In this document: piece by piece, positions 1 to 6,081 of the stretch
How positions within the stretch are numbered: position 1 is the stretch's first letter
Layout of the letters: each line of letters opens with the position of its first letter
Program-made: the position numbers and the translations under genes
NCBI GenBank assembly: GCA_902766215.1
Contig: CACXCV010000062.1
Coordinates: 1 to 10,128, forward strand
Length of the DNA stretch: 10,128 bases
Reading direction: 5' to 3'
Source of the DNA: Oscillospiraceae bacterium
GTDB taxonomy: Bacteria; Bacillota; Clostridia; Oscillospirales; Oscillospiraceae
The notes under the pieces: generated by a model
Database searches by the model: none
What the model saw: only the letters and a program-made list of their open reading frames with translations
Told to the model about the DNA's origin: nothing

Positions 1-822
1 ATTGCGCAGATCGGAAAGAGCTTCCGCAATGAGATCACCCCGGGCAACTTCATCTTCCGCGTCCGCGAATTTGAGCAGATGGAGCTGGAGTTCTTCTGCA
101 AGCCCGGCACCGACCTGGAGTGGTTTGCCTACTGGCGCGAGTTCTGCCACCAGTGGCTGCTGAACCTGGGCATGACCGACGACGTGCTGCGCCTGCGCGA
201 CCACGAGCCGTCCGAGCTGGCCTTCTATTCCAAGGCCACCACCGACTTTGAGTTCCTGTTCCCCTTCGGCTGGGGCGAGCTGTGGGGCGTGGCCGACCGC
301 ACCGACTATGACCTGACCCAGCACCAGACCTGCTCCGGCCAGGACATGAGCTATTTCGACCAGGAGAGCAACGAGCACTATATCCCCTATGTCATCGAGC
401 CGAGCCTGGGCGCCGACCGCGTGACCCTGGCCTTCCTCTGCAACGCCTATGACGAAGAGGTGGTTGACGCCGAGAAGAACGACGTGCGCACGGTGCTGCA
501 CCTGCATCCGGCTCTGGCGCCGGTGAAGGCTGCCATCCTGCCCCTGTCCAAAAAGCTCAGCGGCCCCGCCACCGAGATCTATCAGCAGCTGCAGAAGAGC
601 TTTAACGTCGAGTTTGACGACGCCGGCTCCATCGGCAAGCGCTATCGCCGCTTCGACGAGATCGGCACGCCCTATTGCATCACCGTGGACTTTGCCACCG
701 TGGGCGACGACAAGACCCCGGCGGACCACTGCGTGACCGTTCGTGAGCGCGACAGCATGGAGCAGGTGCGCATCCCCATCAGCGAGCTGGAGAACTGGCT
801 GACCCAGCGCCTGGCGTTCTGA
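1..822 (+). CDS. glyQS: Glycyl-tRNA synthetase, homodimer (alpha2) type, C-terminal 273 residues (5' truncated by window)
   Basis: Charges tRNA-Gly with glycine in the cytoplasm. The frame is open from base 1 and the start lies upstream of the window. Class II motif 2 is visible at once (FRNEITPG followed by FRVREFEQME). Next come the glycine-pocket region with RDHEPSELAFYSKATTDFEF, the GWGELWGVADRTDYDL stretch, and class II motif 3 (VIEPSLGADRVTLAFL) with its conserved GADR arginine. The last third (LHLHPALAPVKAAILPLSKK onward) is the anticodon-binding domain shared with His-, Pro- and ThrRS. This is the single-chain enzyme related to the archaeal/eukaryotic form, not the alpha/beta GlyQ+GlyS form. 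The visible part is about 60% of the roughly 460 residues usual for the family. The C-terminus looks complete and is followed 15 bases later by a strong terminator, so this gene is the last of its transcript. Confidence 0.96.
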   Translation: MAQIGKSFRNEITPGNFIFRVREFEQMELEFFCKPGTDLEWFAYWREFCHQWLLNLGMTDDVLRLRDHEPSELAFYSKATTDFEFLFPFGWGELWGVADRTDYDLTQHQTCSGQDMSYFDQESNEHYIPYVIEPSLGADRVTLAFLCNAYDEEVVDAEKNDVRTVLHLHPALAPVKAAILPLSKKLSGPATEIYQQLQKSFNVEFDDAGSIGKRYRRFDEIGTPYCITVDFATVGDDKTPADHCVTVRERDSMEQVRIPISELENWLTQRLAF

Positions 823-837
823 GCCGGACGCACCCGA

Positions 838-868
838 GCGCCTGCCGCCTTCGGGCGGCAGGCGCTTT
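838..868 (+). terminator. Rho-independent terminator of the glycyl-tRNA synthetase gene
   Basis: There is a perfect 12-bp stem (838-849 with 854-865) around a four-base TTCG loop closed by a C-G pair, the very stable cUUCGg tetraloop. Three T then follow (866-868). The T tract is short, but the stem is exceptionally strong and lies 15 bases after the stop codon. Confidence 0.85.
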
Positions 869-903
869 CAAGACCCAAAATTACAGACATCCGAGGAGAT
901 AGC

Positions 904-2982
904 ATGGCAAGCGATACAAACTTTTTCAAGCGGGCCGGGCAGACGCGCCTGGCCCGGGCATACCGGAGCTGCTTTTTGTTCCAGCGGGAGGCCCAGACGC
1001 TCACGCCCGCCGGGCGGGCGTGGTTTGCGGTGTGGAACTGGGGCATGGTGACCCTGATGGGGCTGCTGCTGGGCGTAATGTCGCTGGCGCTGGCCTATGG
1101 CGCCCGCGACGGGGCGGTGTTCGCCGGGTATTTCCGCTCGCCGATGATCCTGCTGCTCAACCTGCTGCCGCCGCTGATCCTGATGCTGGCGCTTTATGCC
1201 GCTGTGGGCCGGGCGTGGATTGCGTGGCTGGCTTCGTCGGTGGTGATTCTGCTGCCGTCGCTGATCCACTATTATATGCTCTGCTTCCGCGACGACCCGT
1301 TTGACGCCTCCAAGCTGCTGCTGCTGCGCGAGGGCGCGGCCATTGCCGGCAACTATCACATCGAGCTGAGCGGCCGCGTGATTCTGGCCATTGCGGCCGT
1401 GCCGGCAGGCACGCTGCTGCTGCTGGCGCTGGTGCGCGGGCGCTGGGGTTGGCGCAGCCGGGCGGCGGTGGCTGCGGCGGTGCTCGTGGCGCTCTGGCCG
1501 CTGTCGCGGCTGTATGTCAGCCAGACGATCTATGACGAGTATACCGAAAACTATGACGTTCTCACCCGCAAGCGCGCCACCGACCGCTTTATCGGCAAGG
1601 GCTACTGGTATCCGTTCCTCTATTCCGCCGGCGAGCTGCTGACCGCGGAGGAGGGACAGCAGGCGGCGGTGGACTTTTCCAGTGACGGCGCCACGGTCAC
1701 TGTGCAGCCCAGCGAGCCGGATGACGTGCCGGCGGAGGAGCAGGCCCCCCAGGTCACCTATGAGGGCGCCGACATCCCCGAGGGGAAAAAGGTCAACGTG
1801 ATCATGATCATGCTGGAGGCCTTTTCCGACCTGAGCGACCTGAACATCGAGGGCATCGCGCCGGAGGTCTATGACGGCCTGCACCAGATGGAAAGTGAGA
1901 GCTATTCCGGCCGCCTGGTGACCAACATCTTTGCCGCCGGCACCGTCAACACCGAGCGCTGCGCCCTGACCGGCGATTTTTGGGTGCCGGACGACGGCTA
2001 TGACCAGGACACGGGCAGCTATGTGCGCTATCTGGCCGGGCAGGGCTATAACGTGACTGGCAGCCACCCGATCTACGGCTGGTTTTATAACCGCGAGAAC
2101 ATCAACCGCTTCCTGGGCTTTGAGAGCTATGACTTCTGGGAAGGCTATTACGAGACCATGGTGGACGACATTGCCGAATATCTGTATAAGGACGATCTGT
2201 TCCTGGATGATGTCTATCAGCGGTATCTCAAGGGCACCCGCCCGATGTATTCCGAGTCGGCTGCGGCGGCGGTGGACTCCGGCAGCATCGAGGCGGAGGA
2301 GCAGACCTTCCGGCCCTATTTCTCCTTCCACGTGACCTATCAGGGCCACGCCACCTATCCCACGGCGGGCCTGGCCTGGGGCGACGGGCACTATGTCCCC
2401 GCGGGCGAGGTCAGCTCCGAGACGTATTATATCCTCAACAACTATCTTGGCTCGATCCGCGACACGGTGACGCAGCTGGAGCTGCTGCGCCAGCGGCTGG
2501 CCGGGGACAGCGAGCCGGTGGTGCTGGTGCTCTTCGGTGATCACAAGCCCTGGCTGGGCGACGGTAACAGCGTCTACAACGAGCTGGGCATCAACCTGGA
2601 CACCGACACCGAGGAGGGCTTTTACAACTATTACACCACGCCGTATCTGATCTGGGCCAACGATGCGGCCAAGACGCAGCTGGGCAGCGACTTTGTCGGC
2701 CGGGGGCCGGACATCAGCCCGGCCTATCTGATGAACGAGATGTTCCGCCTCTGCGGCTGGGACGGCCCGGCCTATATGCAGCTGATGGACGACCTGGAGC
2801 CGCTGCTGCCGGTGGTCAACACCGACGGGTACTATGTCGAGGGCACGGAATTCACCGAAACGCTCTCGCCCGTGGGGCAGCACGCGCTGGACAGCGTGCG
2901 GCAGGTGGCGGACTTCCGCCGGAAGCACGCCGGCGAGATGAAGATTGTCACGGAGGAACTGACGTGGACGAGCGAGAACTGA
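904..2982 (+). CDS. LTA-synthase-family membrane sulfatase / phosphoglycerol transferase
   Basis: A polytopic membrane enzyme of 692 residues, of the type that polymerises or transfers glycerol phosphate from phosphatidylglycerol onto surface glycolipids. Start ATG 904 follows GAGGAG at 894-899. About five membrane segments (residues 41-65, 80-101, 104-126, 157-177, 186-203) precede an acidic linker (about 235-295) and an extracytoplasmic sulfatase-fold domain. Active-site motifs as in S. aureus LtaS are visible: NVIMIMLEAF with E305 as metal ligand, GTVNTE with T350 as the likely phospho-threonine nucleophile, H482 in YQGHATYP, and D546-H547 in LFGDHKPW. Residue roles are assigned by family analogy. 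The 3' end overlaps rsmG by 19 bases. Whether it makes a true lipoteichoic acid or modifies another glycolipid or polymer cannot be read from sequence. No promoter is evident in the 35 bases between the preceding terminator and the start. Confidence 0.9.
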   Translation: MASDTNFFKRAGQTRLARAYRSCFLFQREAQTLTPAGRAWFAVWNWGMVTLMGLLLGVMSLALAYGARDGAVFAGYFRSPMILLLNLLPPLILMLALYAAVGRAWIAWLASSVVILLPSLIHYYMLCFRDDPFDASKLLLLREGAAIAGNYHIELSGRVILAIAAVPAGTLLLLALVRGRWGWRSRAAVAAAVLVALWPLSRLYVSQTIYDEYTENYDVLTRKRATDRFIGKGYWYPFLYSAGELLTAEEGQQAAVDFSSDGATVTVQPSEPDDVPAEEQAPQVTYEGADIPEGKKVNVIMIMLEAFSDLSDLNIEGIAPEVYDGLHQMESESYSGRLVTNIFAAGTVNTERCALTGDFWVPDDGYDQDTGSYVRYLAGQGYNVTGSHPIYGWFYNRENINRFLGFESYDFWEGYYETMVDDIAEYLYKDDLFLDDVYQRYLKGTRPMYSESAAAAVDSGSIEAEEQTFRPYFSFHVTYQGHATYPTAGLAWGDGHYVPAGEVSSETYYILNNYLGSIRDTVTQLELLRQRLAGDSEPVVLVLFGDHKPWLGDGNSVYNELGINLDTDTEEGFYNYYTTPYLIWANDAAKTQLGSDFVGRGPDISPAYLMNEMFRLCGWDGPAYMQLMDDLEPLLPVVNTDGYYVEGTEFTETLSPVGQHALDSVRQVADFRRKHAGEMKIVTEELTWTSEN

Positions 2983-3665
2983 TGGAGCGCAGCCTGCGGG
3001 AGGGCCTGCCAGCCCTGGGTCTGGCGCTGGACGGGGAGCAGATCAGCCGGCTGCTGGACTTTGGCCAGGCGGTGCTGGCACAGAACCGGGTGATGAACCT
3101 CACGGCCGTGACCGACCCGGCGGACTTTGCACGGCTGCATCTGCTGGACTCGCTGGCGCTGCTGCCGGCGGCGGAGCTGGACGGCTGTTCGCTGCTGGAC
3201 GTGGGCACGGGCGCGGGCTTTCCCGGCGTGCCGCTGAAGATTGCCTGCCCCTCGCTGCGGCTGACGCTGCTGGACAGCACGGCCAAGAAGATCCGCTGGC
3301 TGGCGCAGACGCTGCCCGGTCTGGGGATCGAGGCCGAGACCGTGGCCGCCCGGGCGGAGGAATTTGCCCCGCAGTTTGACGTGGTGACCTCCCGCGCGGT
3401 GGCGCGGCTGAACCTGCTGTGCGAACTGTGTCAGCCCCGGGTGCGCGTGGGCGGCTGGTTTTACGCGCTTAAGGGGCCGGAGGGCGAACAGGAGGCTTCG
3501 GAAGCAGCGGAGGCCATCCGCCTTCTGGGCGGCACGCTGCGGCGGATTGACCCGCTGCGCCTGCCGGACGGGCAGCGCCGCACGATCATCGCCGTGGAGC
3601 AGACGCGCCCCGCCCCGGCGGGCTATCCCCGGCCCTGGGGCCAGATGAAAAAGCGCCCGCTCTAA
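2964..3665 (+). CDS. rsmG: 16S rRNA (guanine527-N7)-methyltransferase RsmG (GidB)
   Basis: Methylates N7 of G527 in 16S rRNA using S-adenosylmethionine; in other bacteria its loss gives low-level streptomycin resistance. At 233 residues it matches the family length. Recognised motifs are NRVMNLTAVTD (41-51), LLDSLAL (60-66), the SAM-binding loop DVGTGAGFPGVPLKI (79-93), LLDSTAKKIRWL (102-113), SRAVA (143-147) and the C-terminal YPR (221-223). GTG 2964 is chosen because GGAGGA at 2952-2957 sits six bases before it. The in-frame ATG at 2982, which forms a TGATG overlap with the upstream stop, would have no comparable ribosome binding site and would remove six residues. The start lies inside the LTA-synthase-like gene, so the two genes are co-transcribed and probably translationally coupled. 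Confidence 0.96.
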   Translation: MDERELMERSLREGLPALGLALDGEQISRLLDFGQAVLAQNRVMNLTAVTDPADFARLHLLDSLALLPAAELDGCSLLDVGTGAGFPGVPLKIACPSLRLTLLDSTAKKIRWLAQTLPGLGIEAETVAARAEEFAPQFDVVTSRAVARLNLLCELCQPRVRVGGWFYALKGPEGEQEASEAAEAIRLLGGTLRRIDPLRLPDGQRRTIIAVEQTRPAPAGYPRPWGQMKKRPL

Positions 3666-3754
3666 ACCGGCGGCCCGCGAAGCGAGGAAGGAAACACAAC
3701 CCCGGCGGCTGTGCGGTGGGATGCTGGCAGGCCGAAAGCGGCAGGAGGGACACA

Positions 3755-4084
3755 GTGGCAAAGCACGAGTTTGGCCTGATGCAGGACGCCCCGCGGCAAG
3801 GGGTGCGATATGACGCCTATGAGCCGCAGAAATATGCCTGCATTTCTGTGGACGATGAAGACATAGACCCAATACTCGCAGAGCTGGAAACGGTGGATTT
3901 CTGCTGGCACACCCTGTCTGTCCGGGGCAAGGGGCTTGCGTACTGCGGCATTACGCTGATCCCGCCCTCGTCCATGGACGCGATGATCCGGGTGGTTGGG
4001 AAGAATCCCAACCTGGCGCTGCTGAAAGCGCTGCTGGAAACCGCGCGGAGCAGGAACAAATGGGTCATTCATTACGGACTGTAG
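3755..4084 (+). CDS. Small conserved-looking protein of unknown function (109 aa)
   Basis: I do not recognise this family with certainty. GTG 3755 is chosen because AGGAGG at 3743-3748 stands six bases upstream; the longer reading from ATG 3716 would put that site inside the gene. The product is soluble, with no signal peptide or membrane segment. It opens with KHEFGLMQDAPRQGVRYD and continues through an acidic segment (CISVDDEDIDPILAEL), then DFCWHTLSVRGKGLAYCGITLIPP, an alpha-helical-looking stretch with two leucine-rich turns, and ends KWVIHYGL. The alternation of strands and helices and the clean amino-acid composition argue for a real folded domain. It lies 89 bases after rsmG on the same strand, with no terminator seen between them, and ends before the shared terminator at 4173-4211, so it may be the last gene of that transcript. 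No function is inferred. Confidence 0.8.
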   Translation: MAKHEFGLMQDAPRQGVRYDAYEPQKYACISVDDEDIDPILAELETVDFCWHTLSVRGKGLAYCGITLIPPSSMDAMIRVVGKNPNLALLKALLETARSRNKWVIHYGL

Positions 4085-4151
4085 CCGTCTGGCGGCGCTC
4101 GGCGCCCGCGGGGAAATGATGAAAAAGCTGCGGCCCGCCAGCAAAAGGCAC

Positions 4152-4168
4152 GCTGCGAGTACCGCAGC
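4152..4168 (+). other. Small hairpin downstream of the unknown gene
   Basis: GCTGCG (4152-4157) and CGCAGC (4163-4168) are complementary with a five-base loop. It lies just before the main terminator and has no T tract. The rest of 4085-4170 shows nothing I can assign. Confidence 0.35.
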
Positions 4169-4172
4169 AGGA

Positions 4173-4211
4173 AAACCGCCCCCCGGCGCTGTGCGCGCAG
4201 GGGGGCGGTTT
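4173..4211 (+). terminator. Probable bidirectional terminator between convergent transcripts
   Basis: There is a perfect 12-bp stem: AAACCGCCCCCC (4173-4184) with GGGGGGCGGTTT (4200-4211). The 15-base loop contains GCGC repeats that can extend the pairing. The A-run on the left arm becomes a T-run when read from the minus strand (GGTTTT), so the element can end both the plus-strand transcript finishing at 4084 and the minus-strand operon finishing at 4260. The following 4212-4259 is AT-rich without a gene. Confidence 0.82.
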
Positions 4212-4259
4212 GTATCAATTTGTATAAAGCGGTTATAAAAGCGGCTTGTGCAAAGTCTG

Positions 4260-5015
4260 TTATAAAAACTGTATGATGTCCCGGTGCTGCCGGGACAGAC
4301 GCACCTCCAACTGGGGAAAGGCCTCGGCCAGCGACTGGGCCAGCATGGTGCAGACCGGGTTCTCGGTGGGGAAGTGACCCGCGTCGATCAGGTTGATCCC
4401 CAGGTCGGCGGCGTCCCAGAAGCCGTTGTATTTCGCATCGCCGGTGACAAAGGTGTCATAGCCGGCCTCGGCCAACTCGGGCAGGCAGTCGATCCCTGCG
4501 CCGCCGCAGACGGCCACGCGCTCGACCGGGCGGCCAGCATCGCAATAGCGCAGCCCGCCTGCACCCAGCGCGTCGCGCACATGGGCGGCAAACAGCGCCA
4601 GCGGCTGGGGAAACACGCGCCCACCGCGCCACAGCCCGCTGCCGGTGACGTCGGACAGGCCCAGCGACTGAGCCAGCACGTCGTTGACCCCGCCGGGGGC
4701 ATAGTCCAGGCAGGTGTGGGCGTTGACGGCGGCGATGCCGTGCTCGATCAGAAACAGCATGGTGCGGCCCAGCGCCGTTTCGTCGGTGACGGCCCGGGCA
4801 GGGCGGAACAGCAGGGGGTGGTGCGTCAGCAGCAGCCCCGCGCCCCAGTCGGCCGCCTCCTCTGCTGCGGGGAGAAACGGGTCCAACGCTACCAGCACAC
4901 GGCCGGCCGGCGCGTCCAGCCGGCCGCAGAGCAGGCCGTTGTTATCCCAGCTCTCGGCCAGCTCCGGGGGAGCCAGCGCCTGCAGCCAGGTGAGAATGTC
5001 ACGGTTGGTGATCAT
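4260..5015 (-). CDS. Nif3/DUF34 family metal-binding protein (YqfO-like, short form)
   Basis: A widely conserved dinuclear-metal protein of unsettled biochemical role; members are often annotated as GTP cyclohydrolase I type 2 or Nif3-like. The 251-residue form lacks the central insert of longer Bacillus homologues. Motifs are ESWDNNGLLCGR (21-32), THHPLLF (64-70), NAHTCLDYAPGG (98-109), VAVCGGAG (167-174), VTGDAKYNG (190-198) and DAGHFPTE (211-218). Likely metal ligands by analogy with E. coli YbgI are H65, H66, D104, H214 and E218, all present. The His usual after GDxKY is replaced by Asn197. ATG 5015 is chosen because GGAGGA precedes it (minus strand, 5028-5023) and because it forms an ATGA overlap with the trmK stop. 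A longer in-frame reading to 5462 is only trmK in another frame. The trmK-nif3 pairing is conserved in Firmicutes (yqfN-yqfO). Confidence 0.94.
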   Translation of the reverse strand: MITNRDILTWLQALAPPELAESWDNNGLLCGRLDAPAGRVLVALDPFLPAAEEAADWGAGLLLTHHPLLFRPARAVTDETALGRTMLFLIEHGIAAVNAHTCLDYAPGGVNDVLAQSLGLSDVTGSGLWRGGRVFPQPLALFAAHVRDALGAGGLRYCDAGRPVERVAVCGGAGIDCLPELAEAGYDTFVTGDAKYNGFWDAADLGINLIDAGHFPTENPVCTMLAQSLAEAFPQLEVRLSRQHRDIIQFL

Positions 5016-5725
5016 GGCTTGTCCTCCTGTTCGGCCTGCCAGGCGCGCAGCTCGGCCAGGGCGGCCTGATAATAGGCCAGGCGGGGCGGGTCCCCCGACT
5101 TGGTGGAGTGGGACAGCCCCTCGGCCGCCGCTGCCATCGCCCGGCACAGCCGGTCGGTATAGCGGCCCAGCAGCGGGCTGCCGGACTGCCGCAGCGCCGG
5201 GGAGAGAAACTCTTCGCCCGGGCTGAGCGGCCGGCCGCCGCCGGCCAGCGCCAGCAGCACGGTGTACAGCCGTCCGGCGTCCTGACACAGCTGCTCGCCG
5301 GCGATGCGCCAGCCGTTCTGCCCCAGCCAGCGGCGCAGGTCGTTGCCGGAGGTCTGCGGCTGGAGGATCAGTCGGTGCGCCCCGTCGCCCACCCAGGGGC
5401 AGCGGGAGAGAATCCCGGCGATGCAGTCGCCGCCCATGCCGGCGATGACGACGGTGTCGCACTCGCCGGCCTCCACGCCGGCCAGCCCGTCGGTCAGGCG
5501 GGTGGAAATGGCCCCGTCCAGACCAAAGCGGGCAATGTTGCGCCGGGCCTTGGCCAGCGGGGCGGCGGCAATGTCGGTGGCCAGCACCGAGGCCGCGCCG
5601 CAGCGCGCCAGGTGGATGGCCAGATATCCATGGTCGCAGCCCACATCACAGACGTGTGCGCCGGGCAGAACATACCCGGCGCACACCAGCAGTCGTTGTG
5701 AAATGGGCACAGATGCCCTGGCCAT
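5012..5725 (-). CDS. trmK: tRNA (adenine22-N1)-methyltransferase TrmK
   Basis: Methylates N1 of A22 in the D-loop region of some tRNAs, using S-adenosylmethionine. The 237-residue product shows the Rossmann SAM loop DVGCDHGYL (27-35), the adenine-side LATDI (48-52), the family signature VVIAGMGGD (92-100) and LILQPQ (119-124), followed by a helical C-terminal region (about 185-235) as in B. subtilis YqfN. ATG 5725 is taken as start; an immediately preceding in-frame TTG at 5728 is also possible. No strong ribosome binding site is seen (minus-strand leader ATCGCGGGCTGATTG). The stop of the upstream DUF1858-type gene touches the TTG, so translation probably depends on coupling. The 3' end overlaps the nif3-like start by four bases (ATGA). 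Confidence 0.94.
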   Translation of the reverse strand: MARASVPISQRLLVCAGYVLPGAHVCDVGCDHGYLAIHLARCGAASVLATDIAAAPLAKARRNIARFGLDGAISTRLTDGLAGVEAGECDTVVIAGMGGDCIAGILSRCPWVGDGAHRLILQPQTSGNDLRRWLGQNGWRIAGEQLCQDAGRLYTVLLALAGGGRPLSPGEEFLSPALRQSGSPLLGRYTDRLCRAMAAAAEGLSHSTKSGDPPRLAYYQAALAELRAWQAEQEDKP

Positions 5726-5728
5726 CAA

Positions 5729-5929
5729 TCAGCCCGCGATGGCGGCGTTGACCTTGGCCAGCAGCTCGTCCACATTGACGCCGTGCACGGCGCAGGCTTC
5801 CTCGACGGTCTCGCCGCGGGAAGCAGGGCAGCCCAGGCAATGCATGCCGATGGACAGGAACAGGGGCGCGGTCTGGGGGGCGATGTCGAGGATATCACCA
5901 ATGATGGTGTCTTTTGTAATGGTCTGCAT
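5729..5929 (-). CDS. DUF1858-domain protein (hybrid-cluster-protein-associated redox disulfide type)
   Basis: A 66-residue soluble protein matching the small DUF1858 family, also described as the hybrid cluster protein-associated redox disulfide domain. It starts MQTITKDTIIGDILD and continues with GMHCLGCP, giving a C31-x-x-C34 pair, and a third cysteine C46 in EEACAVHGV, then a helix ending AKVNAAIAG. Family members occur alone or fused to larger proteins; a redox or thiol role is proposed from the CxxC motif but is not proven. Start ATG 5929 has an ideal AAAGGAGG (minus strand, 5945-5938) eight bases upstream and a promoter just beyond. It is the first gene of the operon with trmK and the nif3-like gene; its stop directly abuts the trmK start region. 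Confidence 0.9.
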   Translation of the reverse strand: MQTITKDTIIGDILDIAPQTAPLFLSIGMHCLGCPASRGETVEEACAVHGVNVDELLAKVNAAIAG

Positions 5930-5958
5930 GGCAGGTACCTCCTTTGTGTGTTAACTAT

Positions 5959-5986
5959 ATTATACGCCATTCCGCAAAAAATGCAA
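5959..5986 (-). promoter_or_regulatory. Sigma-A-type promoter of the DUF1858-trmK-nif3 operon
   Basis: On the minus strand, TTGCAT (5986-5981) and a perfect TATAAT (5964-5959) are separated by 16 bases. The expected transcript start (about 5952) leaves a short leader carrying AAAGGAGG before ATG 5929. Predicted from consensus match only. Confidence 0.72.
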
Positions 5987-6021
5987 CAGGGAACCACTGG
6001 TGCGATGCGGGGAATTTGCCG

Positions 6022-6050
6022 TTGTTTTTCCCAACGGAATGTGCTTTAAT
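6022..6050 (+). promoter_or_regulatory. Predicted extended -10 promoter of the PAP2 gene
   Basis: TTGTTT (6022-6027), a 17-base spacer, then TTTAAT (6045-6050) preceded by TGC (6042-6044), an extended -10. An inverted repeat CCGTTG (6019-6024) / CAACGG (6032-6037) overlaps the -35 element and could be a regulator site. It diverges from the operon promoter at 5959-5986, so the two promoters share about 150 bases. Confidence 0.55.
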
Positions 6051-6081
6051 TAAGGTATCCTTGTATTGTTGGGAGGCCGCT

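Noticed and set aside
868..2928. Long minus-strand open frame (686 codons) opposite the LTA-synthase-like gene
   Set aside because: It mirrors the codon structure of a GC-rich plus-strand gene, is rich in Gln, Arg, His and Ala without domains, and has no ribosome binding site. The plus-strand frame has clear catalytic motifs.
4116..4238. 40-codon open frame after the unknown small gene
   Set aside because: It runs through the terminator stem, has only a weak ribosome binding site and a composition dictated by the hairpin.
5016..5462. N-terminal extension of the nif3-like frame
   Set aside because: These bases encode TrmK in another frame; the extension is Arg/Ala/Gly/Pro-rich and nif3 motifs start only after ATG 5015, which has its own ribosome binding site.
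5944..6081. 46-residue extension of the PAP2 frame
   Set aside because: It would cross both divergent promoters, and GGGAGG directly precedes ATG 6082.
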